A stretch of 64,000 nucleotides of DNA from JAFAGX01 sp035622175 (GCA_035622175.1 DASPVV010000016.1:1-64000), one strand, 5' to 3'. Positions 35,393-44,835 are shown, numbered from the stretch's first letter. Numbers and translations are program-made. Notes: a model not told the origin generated them from the sequence alone.

Positions 35393-36541
35393 ATGTCTGG
35401 CTTGACCACCGCGCGTGCGCCAAAAGGACTGGAGGGTGTGGTCGCCACCACCTCCGGAATCTGCTACATCGATGGTGAACAGGGCGTCTTGGCCTACCGA
35501 GGCATCGATATCCACGAACTGGCCGATCGGTCCAGCTTCGAGGAGACGTGCTATTTGCTTTGGTTTGGCGGGCTGCCGAGTCGGGACGCATTAAGGGAAT
35601 TGAGCGGCCGTCTTGCGGAGGAGCGCAAGCTGGACGTCTCGATCTACGAGCGCATGCGGTCGGTGCCGAAAGAGGCCCTGCCGATGGATGTGCTGCGCAC
35701 GCTTGTGTCCACGCTGTCGTTTTTTGACCCAGACGAGAAGCGGAACGACCGCGAAGCCAACTTAAACAAGGCGATCCGCTTGACGTCGCAGATCGCCATG
35801 ATCGTGGCCTGCTACGACCGCATTCGCAAGGGCAACGCGGTAGTTGAGCCCGATCGCTCACTTTCGCACGCGGCCAACTTTCTGCTGATGCTTACCGGCG
35901 AACGTCCCTCCAAGACCGCCGAGAAAGCGCTGGACATTGCACTGATTTTGCACGCCGATCACGAGCTCAACGCCTCGACCTTTGCCGCTCGGGTCACGGC
36001 GGCGACGCTCTCCGACATGCACTCCGCGATTACTTCCGCGATTGGCTGCCTCAAGGGTCCCTTGCACGGGGGCGCCAATGAAGCGGTGTTCCACATCTTT
36101 GAGGCGATTGAGCGCTCTGGCTCTGATCCCGTCGACCACGTCAAAGCGATGCTGGCGCAGAAGAAAAAAATTCCGGGCTTCGGCCATCGTGTGTATCACA
36201 CCGAGGATCCGCGCGCCACCCATTTGCGCCAGATGTCCCGCGATCTCGGCCGCTCGAGTGGACAAGCGAAATGGTTCGAGTATTCCCAGGCCATCGAACA
36301 GTTCATTAAAGCCGAGAAGAAACTCAATGCCAACGTAGACTTCTATTCCGCCTCAACCTATCGCACTCTGGGAATCGATGTGGACTTATTTACGCCGGTG
36401 TTTGCCGTTTCCCGGATTAGCGGATGGACGGCGCACGTCATCGAACAGTTCGAAGACAACCGACTGATCCGGCCGCGTGCGGAATACACCGGTCCCCCCT
36501 ATCCGCAGCGTTACATACCAGTCGAGCTGCGATCCTCTTGA
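35393..36541 (+). CDS. gltA: Citrate synthase
   Basis: The 382-residue protein is the short bacterial/archaeal type. Catalytic residues are in place: His190 in HADHELNAS, His225 in GPLHGGANE and His265 in PGFGHRVYHTEDPRA; the Asp of the NVDFYSA motif follows near 315. ICYIDGEQGVLAYRGIDI is the usual N-terminus. It condenses acetyl-CoA and oxaloacetate into citrate. A 2-methylcitrate synthase cannot be excluded because the two are very similar, but no prp gene is adjacent. Confidence 0.92.
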   Translation: MSGLTTARAPKGLEGVVATTSGICYIDGEQGVLAYRGIDIHELADRSSFEETCYLLWFGGLPSRDALRELSGRLAEERKLDVSIYERMRSVPKEALPMDVLRTLVSTLSFFDPDEKRNDREANLNKAIRLTSQIAMIVACYDRIRKGNAVVEPDRSLSHAANFLLMLTGERPSKTAEKALDIALILHADHELNASTFAARVTAATLSDMHSAITSAIGCLKGPLHGGANEAVFHIFEAIERSGSDPVDHVKAMLAQKKKIPGFGHRVYHTEDPRATHLRQMSRDLGRSSGQAKWFEYSQAIEQFIKAEKKLNANVDFYSASTYRTLGIDVDLFTPVFAVSRISGWTAHVIEQFEDNRLIRPRAEYTGPPYPQRYIPVELRSS

Positions 36542-36714
36542 TGCTCCTGGGATGCTTGGCACGAGCAGCTCTGCTTCGCTCGATGGTTGAGTCCTACGAA
36601 TGTGTCCCTGAACCCTGCGGCCTGTAATTCTCGCCTCAGCAACCCTTGGGCGACGCTGCCTCGACAGAATGCAGGTATGGAACTGCTAACCAGATCTGGC
36701 AACCAGAGTCTAAA

Positions 36715-37395
36715 ATGCAGGGCAAGCTCTCCGGAAACTTGAGGTATCGTCCAGTGACCCGTGTCATGAGCGTAGTTTGTCTTTCGATCTTCCTCGGCTC
36801 AAGCGTCATTCCCGCAGCATGTCAGGCTGCCGCAGGCACTGGGTGGATGCCAAAGTATACGGATGACGGTAAGCTCGTCTTTCCCAGCCAATACCGCGAA
36901 TGGATTTATCTGAGCTCGGGTTTGGACATGAGCTATGCTCCGAATGGAATGGCGGGACATCCCATGTTCGACAACGTGTTCGTGAATCCGGATGCTTACA
37001 AGGTGTTTGGCGAGACCGGCAGGTGGCCGGACAAAACCATGTTGGTGCTCGAAGTTCGAGGAGCAGCCAGCAATGCCTCCATCAACAAAAGTGGACATTT
37101 CCAAACCCCCGATGTGATGGGCCGCGAGGTGCATGTGAAAGACGAGGCGCGCTTCCCCGGCAAGTGGGCGTTCTTCGGCTTCGATGACAACGATACCGCG
37201 AAAATGGTTGCGAAGGAAGCTGCCTGCTACTCGTGTCACGAGCAGCACGGAGCCGTAGATACGACATTCGTACAGTTCTATCCGACCCTCCTGGACATCG
37301 CCAAGCGCAAGGGCACTCTCAGTGCTGGCTATTTGGATGAGGAGAAAGGTTTGTCCAGCGGCCAGAAGACTTCGCCGTCAGCATCGAATCGGTGA
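36715..37395 (+). CDS. Cytochrome P460-family protein
   Basis: The start is set at ATG 36715; a signal peptide follows (MSVVCLSIFLGSSVIPAACQA). The P460 fold is shown by FPSQYREWIYLSSGLDMSY, a conserved central sheet with KTMLVLEVRG, and a CYSCH haem-c site at residues 171-175 (AACYSCHEQHG). In known relatives this family oxidises hydroxylamine or detoxifies related nitrogen compounds, but many members have no assigned substrate. The lysine cross-link of true P460 cannot be assigned from sequence. It stands between citrate synthase and cysteine desulfurase without an obvious partner. Confidence 0.82.
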   Translation: MQGKLSGNLRYRPVTRVMSVVCLSIFLGSSVIPAACQAAAGTGWMPKYTDDGKLVFPSQYREWIYLSSGLDMSYAPNGMAGHPMFDNVFVNPDAYKVFGETGRWPDKTMLVLEVRGAASNASINKSGHFQTPDVMGREVHVKDEARFPGKWAFFGFDDNDTAKMVAKEAACYSCHEQHGAVDTTFVQFYPTLLDIAKRKGTLSAGYLDEEKGLSSGQKTSPSASNR

Positions 37396-37510
37396 ATTCA
37401 CCCGGAAACCGAGCTGCACAGGTTTTGGGGCGTTTGGTGCGCACGTTTGGAGGTCGGCAACCTGAGTGCGACCCGCCTATGGGCCGGGGTGCATCTCGGC
37501 AAGCGGTAAA

Positions 37511-38683
37511 ATGGTTCTCATGCGCCGGGTTTACTTCGACAACAACGCCACGACTCCAGTGCTGCCCGAGGTGTTGGAGGCGATCCAGCCCTACTTTGCG
37601 GAGCACTTCGGGAATGCATCTTCCATTCATCATTATGGCCAGGAGACGCGGAAGGCGGTCGAGCGCGCGCGCGAATCCGTCGCCGCCCTGCTGGGATGTC
37701 GCGTGTCGGAGATCGTTTTTACCAGCGGCGGCACCGAAGGGGACAACCTTGCCCTATTCGGCCTGCTCCGTTCCGGCGACCACGTAATCACCTCTAGCAT
37801 TGAACACCATGCCGTGCTCAACTCCTGTAAGCACCTGCAGTCGGTCGGTTGCGAGGTCACCTACCTTGCGGTCGACAGTCGTGGGCTGGTGGACCCTGAC
37901 GACATCCGCCGGGCCCTGCGTCCGAATACCAAGTTGCTCACCATCATGATGGCGAACAATGAAACCGGTGTGCTGCAGCCAGTCGAGGACATCGGCAAGG
38001 TCGCTGCCGAAGCCGATGTGTACTTTCACACCGATGCGGTGCAGGCTGCCGGCAAGGTTCCGATTGATGTCAAGCGTATCGGCTGCGACCTGCTGGTGAT
38101 TGCCGGGCACAAGATGCATGCGCCCCAGGGCGTCGGCGCAGTCTACGTGCGTAAGGGGACCCCTCTCGGGCCGATCTTCCATGGCGGGAACCACGAGCGT
38201 TCGCGCCGCGCGGGCACGGAGAACGTCGCCGGAATCATCGGCCTGGGCAAGGCAGCCGAGATCGCCCAGCAAGCGCTCCATCATGGAGATGGGCAGCGAA
38301 TGGCAGCCATGCGGGACGGCCTTCAGCAGAGAATTCTCGCCGAAATCGAAGCGACTGGCGTGAATGGCGCTGGCGCTCCTCGCGTTCCCAATACCTCCAA
38401 TCTTTATTTTGATTGTATCGAGGGTGAGGCACTGGTCATCGCGCTTGACCTTAAAGGTCTTGCGGTTTCGAGCGGAGCTGCGTGCTCTTCCGGAGCGATT
38501 GAGCCGTCCCACGTACTGCTCGCGATGGGACTGGCGCGGGCGCGCGCCCGCGCCAGCCTACGGTTCAGTCTGGGCAAGCAAAACCGTCCCGACGAGGTCG
38601 AATTCGCCCTCGGCCTGGTATCCCAAACTGTGGCTCGCCTTCGAGAGCTGAGCCCCCTACATCTCCCCGTTTCGTCGAAATAA
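37511..38683 (+). CDS. Cysteine desulfurase (IscS/NifS class)
   Basis: RRVYFDNNATTPVLPEV is the class start; ATG 37511 or 37520 are both possible and the frame runs to 37466. FTSGGTEGDNLAL binds phosphate, MMANNETGVLQP and HTDAVQAAGKVP follow, and the PLP lysine is Lys201 (IAGHKMHAPQG). The active-site Cys324 lies in SSGAACSSGAIEPSHVL with the longer group-I-like loop. It converts cysteine to alanine and passes the sulfur on. The mnmA gene follows by 207 bp, so a main job is probably tRNA 2-thiolation. A role in Fe-S assembly cannot be excluded. Confidence 0.9.
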   Translation: MVLMRRVYFDNNATTPVLPEVLEAIQPYFAEHFGNASSIHHYGQETRKAVERARESVAALLGCRVSEIVFTSGGTEGDNLALFGLLRSGDHVITSSIEHHAVLNSCKHLQSVGCEVTYLAVDSRGLVDPDDIRRALRPNTKLLTIMMANNETGVLQPVEDIGKVAAEADVYFHTDAVQAAGKVPIDVKRIGCDLLVIAGHKMHAPQGVGAVYVRKGTPLGPIFHGGNHERSRRAGTENVAGIIGLGKAAEIAQQALHHGDGQRMAAMRDGLQQRILAEIEATGVNGAGAPRVPNTSNLYFDCIEGEALVIALDLKGLAVSSGAACSSGAIEPSHVLLAMGLARARARASLRFSLGKQNRPDEVEFALGLVSQTVARLRELSPLHLPVSSK

Positions 38684-38890
38684 GTCGCCCTGAATACTCC
38701 GGACGATTGGGAGATGGAGCGGCTCTTCTCGACACGCTCCGTTCCTGGAGTTTCCTGTTCCACAGCCGAATGGCGGGATTGGGATTCAGGCTTCGATACA
38801 ATGGTGCAAGCGGATTCGACGGTTGGTTGGGATGATCCGGAAGGCTAGGTCCTAACCTCGAGCCCGGTTCGATCACGCTCGGTTGATACT

Positions 38891-40006
38891 ATGTCGGTTG
38901 GCACTCAGACCATTGCGGTTGCCATGTCGGGTGGAGTCGATTCCTCCACCGTGGCGGCCATCCTGTCCGCCGAGGGGCACCGGATCATTGGATTGACGAT
39001 GCAACTCTGGAACCAGCGCCGTTTGGCGAAGCATCCGGGCATGCCGGAGGCCGTCCAGGGGCGTTGCTGCTCCCTCGACGATGTCTACGACGCACGTCGC
39101 GTCGCGGAAACACTCGGCATACCCTACTACGTGGTCAATCACGAGCAGCGCTTCGAGCGAGATGTGGTCGAACCTTTTGTCCAGGAATATCTTTCGGGCC
39201 GCACCCCGATACCTTGTACTTTATGCAACAATCACTTGAAGTTTGATGAATTTTTGATTGTGGCACAACAGATTGGAGCCGATGCCATCGCCACCGGCCA
39301 CTATGCGCAGGTGGAATTCGACGAACGGCGTGGACGTTGGTTGCTCAAGCGTGCCACCGATGTCGCCAAGGACCAATCGTATTTTCTGTTTGGTCTCACG
39401 CAAGAACAGTTGGGCCGCACGCTTTTTCCTCTGGGGAAGATGACGAAGCCCCAGGTTCGCGAGTTGGCGCGGCGTCACGGCCTAGCCCTGGCGCAGAAGC
39501 CCGATTCACAGGAGATCTGTTTCGTTCCCGGCGGAGATTACAAGAAGTTTCTGGACGCGTACCTGGCGGAGCAGGGGAAGTCTTTGCCCGAGACTGCCGG
39601 GGAGCTGGTCACCGCTGACGGCGATGTCTTAGGGGAGCACGAGGGCGTTCACAACTTTACCGTGGGCCAGCGTAAGGGTCTGGGTTTGGCGACCGGTAGG
39701 CCTCTTTACGTGATTGCAATTAGGGGCGACACGGGGCAAGTGGTGGTTGGCAGCCAGGAAGAACTTTACTCGCGCACGCTGCGGGCGCGGCGGGTGAATT
39801 TTATCGCGGTAGACGAGCTCCGTGAGCCCATGCGGGTCACGATCAAGATTCGACATCGCCATGACCCTGCCTGGGCGGTGCTTGAACCGTCAGGCGATGA
39901 CGAGGTTCGGGCTACGTTCGACGAACCACAGCGTGCCATTACGCCAGGGCAGGCCGCCGTGTTCTACGACGCGGACATTGTGGTCGGGGGCGGCTGGATC
40001 AGATAG
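38891..40006 (+). CDS. mnmA: tRNA 2-thiouridylase MnmA
   Basis: The ATP-pyrophosphatase P-loop SGGVDSS is at residues 13-19. The two catalytic cysteines are Cys112 (PCTLCNNHLKF) and Cys210 (SQEICFVPGGDYKKF). DQSYFLFGLTQEQL and HNFTVGQRKGLG, typical of the enzyme, follow, and the C-terminal beta-barrel domain closes the 371-residue protein. It thiolates uridine 34 of tRNAs for Lys, Glu and Gln with sulfur from a cysteine desulfurase. The preceding gene encodes such a desulfurase. Enzymes of this group take sulfur directly or through Tus proteins; no tus genes are nearby. Confidence 0.95.
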   Translation: MSVGTQTIAVAMSGGVDSSTVAAILSAEGHRIIGLTMQLWNQRRLAKHPGMPEAVQGRCCSLDDVYDARRVAETLGIPYYVVNHEQRFERDVVEPFVQEYLSGRTPIPCTLCNNHLKFDEFLIVAQQIGADAIATGHYAQVEFDERRGRWLLKRATDVAKDQSYFLFGLTQEQLGRTLFPLGKMTKPQVRELARRHGLALAQKPDSQEICFVPGGDYKKFLDAYLAEQGKSLPETAGELVTADGDVLGEHEGVHNFTVGQRKGLGLATGRPLYVIAIRGDTGQVVVGSQEELYSRTLRARRVNFIAVDELREPMRVTIKIRHRHDPAWAVLEPSGDDEVRATFDEPQRAITPGQAAVFYDADIVVGGGWIR

Positions 40007-40144
40007 CCCCAAGCTGTCTTGCGCCCGCGGTAGCACCGTGAACTGCGAAAGCGTTTTGCTTTGGCCAGTCCCGCAAAATTGAGGCCTTGAGCCAACCTTT
40101 TTTGGCCAATCCGCCTCATGCCAGGGTGAGGAGGAATTCGAGCC

Positions 40145-40861
40145 ATGGACAAATTCCTGCTGCTGCTGTCTCTGTCGAGCTTATGGATCGGGTTATCTCG
40201 AGGGCAAACTTCCCCCCAGCCCGAAGCAAGCGGCCAAGCGATGGCCGCGAGCTCACAGGCTTCCCGTTTTGCGGCCGGGACCAAACTTCGCGTCGAGTTG
40301 GACAAAACGCTTGACGCCAAAAGGGCCAAGCCCGGTGATCTTGTTCTCGCCAAAACCATCGACCAGCTGAAGTCAGGAGGCGAGGTGGTAGCACCCCCTG
40401 GATCAAGGATTGTTGGTCACGTGGTTGCCGCCTCCCCCCATGAGAAGGACTCTCCGTCCCGGCTCGAAATTGCCTTCGACAAGTTGGAATTGGAGCATGG
40501 CGCAGAGGTATCGATGAAAGCCACGGTTGAGGCGCTGGCCAAGCCGGTCGAGAACGTTCCCATGGCGAGCGAGGGGGCGGGTTCGGCGCCGGCTGGAATC
40601 ACGCCGGGGGGGCCCAGTCGTGGCGGCATGCCCCAAGGTGGTGGCATGGGACAGCCGAATGCCGGAACCATGGGAAAGCCAAGTGGAGCGCCAAGCGAAA
40701 CGACTTCGGCGAGCGGCAGAATTTCCCTGAACGCGGAAGGAGTTATGGGCATGCCGGAAATATCGCTCGCTCCCGGACCTGCCCAGGATTCCCTCCTCAC
40801 TTCGGAAAAACACAATGTGAAGCTCGAGAGCGGTACGCAGATGATTCTGCGAGTCGAGTGA
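40145..40861 (+). CDS. Secreted protein of unknown function, Gly/Pro-rich centre
   Basis: GAGGAGG stands upstream of ATG 40145, and a signal peptide covers residues 1-20. The first domain (about 45-140) starts AGTKLRVELDKTLDAKRAKPGD and includes GSRIVGHVVAASP; this pattern recurs in acidobacterial proteins and looks like a small beta-rich periplasmic domain. A flexible Gly/Pro/Met segment (about 145-195) separates it from a short C-terminal part ending MILRVE. I do not recognise a functional family. Confidence 0.65.
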   Translation: MDKFLLLLSLSSLWIGLSRGQTSPQPEASGQAMAASSQASRFAAGTKLRVELDKTLDAKRAKPGDLVLAKTIDQLKSGGEVVAPPGSRIVGHVVAASPHEKDSPSRLEIAFDKLELEHGAEVSMKATVEALAKPVENVPMASEGAGSAPAGITPGGPSRGGMPQGGGMGQPNAGTMGKPSGAPSETTSASGRISLNAEGVMGMPEISLAPGPAQDSLLTSEKHNVKLESGTQMILRVE

Positions 40862-40919
40862 ACTCTAGCTCGGCGCTGCGATTTGAAGGAGAGCCAAGTA
40901 AGCCCCGGCACGAACTTCG

Positions 40920-41423
40920 CTAAATGAACATCTCGTCCTGCGCCGCCGGTGAAGATTGCCGGGGGCGCCGTCTTCCGGTGAAGAAGAATTCCAGTCCGGC
41001 GGCAACCCCTTGGATCAGGCCGGACGCCTGGCGTACGGGAGAGACCACCGTCTTGTGCACCAGGTCGCTAGTACGCTCGACCTGATCGAGAGTGCGTCCC
41101 AGAAGCTCGTCGGCGCGAATCACCTGCAAGCGAGCGCGATCCACCAAATCGCTGACGGTCGCGTCCAGCCGCTCCACCTGCCTCCGCAGCACGGTCGTGG
41201 CATCGCTGGTATTCGTTAGGATGGTTTCGACCTTGGGCCGGATGTCGGTGAGCATCGACTGAGCCAACTCAGCCGTGGGTAAGACCTTGCTTCGCACTTC
41301 GTTAGTGAGAGCTTCCAGACGCGCCGTGCTTTGGCGAACGATCACATACATGGCCACCAAAGTACCCGCCTGCAGCAACACGGCGGCTGAAGTTACGGCA
41401 ATGAAGATTGTCACATTATCCAT
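40920..41423 (-). CDS. Single-TM coiled-coil protein (DUF948-like)
   Basis: One N-terminal helix (FIAVTSAAVLLQAGTLVAMYVIV) is followed by a long amphipathic helical region (about 35-140) and a basic tail. The layout resembles the DUF948 family, whose function is unknown. It is 52 bp downstream of the YtxH gene on the same strand. The pair may act together at the cytoplasmic membrane. Confidence 0.65.
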   Translation of the reverse strand: MDNVTIFIAVTSAAVLLQAGTLVAMYVIVRQSTARLEALTNEVRSKVLPTAELAQSMLTDIRPKVETILTNTSDATTVLRRQVERLDATVSDLVDRARLQVIRADELLGRTLDQVERTSDLVHKTVVSPVRQASGLIQGVAAGLEFFFTGRRRPRQSSPAAQDEMFI

Positions 41424-41474
41424 TCCATCACTCCGGCTGTGAACTCCTCATCGCAGCCCCTGCGCGAATCGAAC

Positions 41475-41783
41475 TCAGGAATTCGGGCCACTCGTTTCCG
41501 GCCGAGCCACTTCTTGATATGCCTGCTTGCCTGCCTCAAAGGCGGAGCGAAACTGGTCCTTTTGCTGGTTGAATACCTCACGCCCTCGCTCCGCCCATTC
41601 GCCGGCTTGCTCACGGGCCTGTCGCGCGCGCTCCCGCATGAAATCCCGTCCCTCCTCGGCTTTGGAACGTAGCGCCTCCCGCGTTTCGCTGCCCGAACGT
41701 GGCGCGTAGAGAACTCCCGCAATGACTCCCAACCCCAATCCCGCCATAAACCAAAGCAAAGTATTGCCATCTCTGTCGGCCAT
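41475..41783 (-). CDS. YtxH-like small membrane protein
   Basis: ATG 41783 has GAGGAGG upstream; the frame is open five codons further. MAGLGLGVIAGVLYAPRSGSETR is the YtxH signature: a TM helix followed by APxSGxExR. A strongly charged helical tail (GRDFMRERARQAREQAGEW) fills the rest of 102 residues. It precedes the DUF948-like gene. Function of the family is general-stress related in some Gram-positive species; here unknown. Confidence 0.8.
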   Translation of the reverse strand: MADRDGNTLLWFMAGLGLGVIAGVLYAPRSGSETREALRSKAEEGRDFMRERARQAREQAGEWAERGREVFNQQKDQFRSAFEAGKQAYQEVARPETSGPNS

Positions 41784-41833
41784 AAAGGGCCTCCTCACTC
41801 TTACTTACACCTTCGGATGGTAGCACCCGATAT

Positions 41834-41851
41834 GCGGAATTACAATTCCGC
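41834..41851. promoter_or_regulatory. Perfect palindrome upstream of the ytxH-like gene
   Basis: GCGGAATT-AC-AATTCCGC has two 8-bp arms around a 2-bp centre and lies 50 bp before the ytxH-like start. It may be an operator; no regulator gene is adjacent. Confidence 0.45.
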
Positions 41852-42243
41852 GAAATCCTTGGTGCAGCCAGGATTTCACTCGCTGCACTGCCAAACCCCG
41901 GCCGTGACGGCGGTTTGGCGTTGGAGCGGTGGCGTACTCGCCGAGGGCCATCGCGAGAGAAACCTCGCAACCCGGAGCATGGTGATTTCAGTTCCTCTGT
42001 CGGCTTCAGAGCGGCTCACGGCGAGGCTCATCTCACCCATGCCGGATTCCGTGGCTCGAACTCAGCCTCGCCCCGCACCGGAAATCAAGTGGACGTGGGA
42101 CGGAGGACTCTGAGGGAAACGCGCACTCGGCTTGTCGATCACCACGCGCTTGTCAGAAGGCATAGTCCTTTCGGAACCGGACACAACTCCAGACCTGAGG
42201 GTAGTCTGAGACATACGCAAACTGCGGCAAGAGGTGATGGCAA
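41852..42243. other. Divergent intergenic region without a gene
   Basis: Apart from the palindrome at 41834-41851, I see no supported gene, repeat or structured RNA between the ytxH-like gene and the YXWGXW gene. Confidence 0.5.
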
Positions 42244-43182
42244 ATGCGCAAGGTTCGGTTCCTTTATTGGTTGTGGCTGGCACTCTTAGTAATAGCTCTA
42301 CCCACCCTGTGCCCGGCGCAGATCAGCGTCGGCCTTTCAGTCCACATCGGCCCTCCCCCGCTGCCGGTATATCCTCAGCCGGTTTGTCCCGCTCCGGGCT
42401 ACCTTTGGAGCCCCGGCTATTGGGCGTATGGCCCAGATGGTTATTATTGGGTGCCCGGGACATGGGTGGCAGCGCCGTCCCCGGGTCTTCTCTGGACACC
42501 GGGCTATTGGGGCTGGGCTGGCGGTGCCTATGTCTGGAATGGGGGGTACTGGGGTCCGCATGTGGGATTCTATGGCGGGGTTAACTATGGCTACGGCTAC
42601 GTGGGTTCGGGTTACGTCGGCGGGCATTGGGATCATGGAGTCTTCGCCTACAACACCGCAGTGACCAACGTTAATGTTACCGTCATTCACAACACCTACA
42701 TCAACCGGACGGTCATCAATAACGTCACCGTGAATCGTGTCAGTTACAACGGTGGACCGGGCGGGCTCGTCACCCGACCAACCGCCGGAGAACAGGCGGC
42801 AATGCACGAGCGCCATATCGAAGCCACCGCGGAACAAGTTCAGCACGAACACGCCGCCGGCGCCAATCGCGCCCTGCTGGCATCCGTGAACCACGGCCAT
42901 CCGTCCATCGCCGCAACTTCCAGAGCCGGGCAATTCGAAGGCCATGGAGTGATGGCGGCTCAGCGCGCGCCACAGCACGCACGGAACAACAACGTTCCGC
43001 GCCCTCCGTCGTCAGCTGGACGGTCTGATGCCATGGCAGCCCACCGCAACAACAATGCCGAGCACGGTGGCGCGCCCCACTCACCGGGCCGATATCAACC
43101 TGTGAGTCACTCGCATGGGGAAGGGGGCAGCGAACATCGCGGAGGCGGAGAACATCATGAGGGTGGAGAGCGGCCCCATTAG
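42244..43182 (+). CDS. YXWGXW-repeat secreted protein with His-rich tail
   Basis: AAGAGGTGATGG precedes ATG 42244. A signal peptide (residues 1-25, ending CPAQ) is followed by a series of YWxWxPGYWG-like repeats (about 45-130: YLWSPGYWAYGPDGYYWVPG, LLWTPGYWGWAGGAYVWNGG). A beta-rich Asn/Val region follows (about 140-180). The last ~110 residues are low in complexity and rich in His, Gly, Ala and Asn, ending in an acidic, His-rich stretch. YXWGXW proteins are found at the cell surface of many Proteobacteria and Acidobacteria. Their function is unknown. The His clusters suggest metal binding, which is inference. Confidence 0.85.
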   Translation: MRKVRFLYWLWLALLVIALPTLCPAQISVGLSVHIGPPPLPVYPQPVCPAPGYLWSPGYWAYGPDGYYWVPGTWVAAPSPGLLWTPGYWGWAGGAYVWNGGYWGPHVGFYGGVNYGYGYVGSGYVGGHWDHGVFAYNTAVTNVNVTVIHNTYINRTVINNVTVNRVSYNGGPGGLVTRPTAGEQAAMHERHIEATAEQVQHEHAAGANRALLASVNHGHPSIAATSRAGQFEGHGVMAAQRAPQHARNNNVPRPPSSAGRSDAMAAHRNNNAEHGGAPHSPGRYQPVSHSHGEGGSEHRGGGEHHEGGERPH

Positions 43183-43430
43183 CGCCGGCCAGCCTGCAAC
43201 CATTCTCCGCGTGGCGGTGAACCACACCTTTCCTATTACGGTGAGGGCACCCTCAAACTGGGCTGCAGGCTTCGTTCTCCCGGGATAGAGTCCTCGGCCT
43301 CCCGGGCCGCACCCTTCCTCGAAGGCTTCCTCGATCGCTGCTGCCACCGCGCCGGTCGTCAATTCACCCTAATACCCATGAGCAGGGCCAAGGGAAACAT
43401 AGCGACAATTTTCGGGTTCTAGTTCGAGGC

Positions 43431-43949
43431 ATGCATCGTCTACTTCTCGCAACCTGGTTGACCGTCTGCCTGGCCGGCCCGGGGTCTGCGCAGCAGTCAA
43501 CCAATCCCTGGGCCACCATTCCGCGGCCGCCCTACGCAGTATCTGCACCCTACGATGTCCAAGCTGAGCGCCAGCTTCTCAATCTGGCAAACCGGGCCCG
43601 TGCCGAAGCCGGTGTCGCGCCGCTCGAGATTGAGGAGGGACTGACACGGGCGGCGCGGAAACACTCGGGGCTCATGGCTGCGCAGAACCAGCTTTCCCAC
43701 GAGTTGCCCGGAGAACCATCGTTGCCACAACGCCTCGCGGCGATGAGTACGCTGCGGCTTAGCGCCGAGGGAGAAAATGTTGGCTTCGCAGCGAGCGCTG
43801 CACAAGTGCACCAAGGCTTCATGCACTCTCCCCACCACCGCGAGAATTTACTGAACCCTGACTACAACCTGGCAGGATTCGCGGTGGTCCGCAGCGGAAA
43901 CAGGGTGTACGTGACGGAGGATTTCGCACAGAGTTTGCCAAGACATTGA
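43431..43949 (+). CDS. CAP-domain (SCP/PR1-like) extracellular protein
   Basis: A signal peptide (residues 1-22, ending GSAQQ) precedes one CAP domain. The family signature is QLLNLANRARAEAGVAPLEI, RAARKHSGLMAAQNQLSHEL and then MHSPHHRENLLNPDYNLAGF near the end (His residues may bind metal). The length of 172 residues fits a single domain. The protein is probably secreted; bacterial CAP proteins have no common reaction. Confidence 0.88.
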   Translation: MHRLLLATWLTVCLAGPGSAQQSTNPWATIPRPPYAVSAPYDVQAERQLLNLANRARAEAGVAPLEIEEGLTRAARKHSGLMAAQNQLSHELPGEPSLPQRLAAMSTLRLSAEGENVGFAASAAQVHQGFMHSPHHRENLLNPDYNLAGFAVVRSGNRVYVTEDFAQSLPRH

Positions 43950-44284
43950 GCACAATGAATCAGGGAAGGAAGCGGCTCACTCGCCGCGGGAATGGACTGT
44001 ACCGATCTGGGGAGAGGGCAATCGAAATACCGTCTTCGTACGGCAGACGCCGATCGCAGCACCTTGTCATCCAAGTCATTGATCTGAACAAAAGGAATAT
44101 TTCGCTTTTGTTCGCTACCGTCTACGAAACTGACCGAGGAGCACCGCCGGGCCCTTCCACCTCTCGCCCAGGTTCCTCCTGACGACGCGGACCGTCCCTT
44201 TCCGGCACACTCGTGCTGTTCTGCAATAATCGGGTCCAGGTCTTGGAGGATAAGGTTTTGCCGAAGCTCTGAGTCTGGACCTAA
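43950..44284. other. Non-coding stretch with an inverted repeat
   Basis: No frame in this 335-bp region is supported. It contains a perfect 9-bp inverted repeat at 44086-44113. Confidence 0.5.
44086..44113. repeat. Perfect 9-bp inverted repeat
   Basis: GAACAAAAG (44086-44094) and CTTTTGTTC (44105-44113) flank a 10-bp loop. There is no T-run after it. It may be a terminator-like hairpin for the CAP gene or a protein-binding site. Confidence 0.4.
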
Positions 44285-44794
44285 ATGGATTATTTTCTGA
44301 AATCCGCGCGTTTAGGTTTCCGCTGCTGGCGTCCCGAGGACCTGACCCTGGCCATCGAACTGTGGGGCGATCCCGCGGTCAGCGCTCTGATCGGCGGATG
44401 CTTCACGCCGGAGATGGTGCGAGCGCGGCTGGCCAAGGAAATCGAACAGATGAAGGAGTATGGGATGCAGTACTGGCCGCTTTTTCTGTTGGAGAGTGAC
44501 CGGCATGTTGGGTGCGCTGGGCTTCGACCGTATCGCATGGAGGCCGGGGTGTACGAGTTGGGAGTTCATCTTCGTCCCGCCTTCTGGAAAAGGGGCTTGG
44601 CGAAAGAAGCGGGGAGTGCCGTCATTGAGTATGCCTTCAGCACACTCAACGCCAAAGCGCTGTTCGCAGGCCACCACCCAGCGAACCAAGCCTCCCGCCA
44701 ACTGCTGTTGCGGCTTGGTTTTATCCCTGCGCAGGACGAACGATATCCCCCTACTGGACTGATGCACCCTTCCTACTTGCTTCCGAAAGCGTAA
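44285..44794 (+). CDS. GNAT N-acetyltransferase (RimJ/RimL-like)
   Basis: The 169-residue GNAT protein starts with LGFRCWRPEDLTLAIELWGD. The acetyl-CoA segment is LRPAFWKRGLAKEAGSAVIEYAF (motif A, about residues 96-118, with RxxxG/A variation), and LFAGHHPANQASRQLLLRLGF is motif B, both as in the RimJ/RimL group. The substrate is unknown. The ABC exporter genes begin 42 bp after it on the same strand. Confidence 0.88.
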   Translation: MDYFLKSARLGFRCWRPEDLTLAIELWGDPAVSALIGGCFTPEMVRARLAKEIEQMKEYGMQYWPLFLLESDRHVGCAGLRPYRMEAGVYELGVHLRPAFWKRGLAKEAGSAVIEYAFSTLNAKALFAGHHPANQASRQLLLRLGFIPAQDERYPPTGLMHPSYLLPKA

Positions 44795-44835
44795 CCTCCC
44801 GCTCCCCATCCGCGGGCTGGCGTAGACTACTTGGA

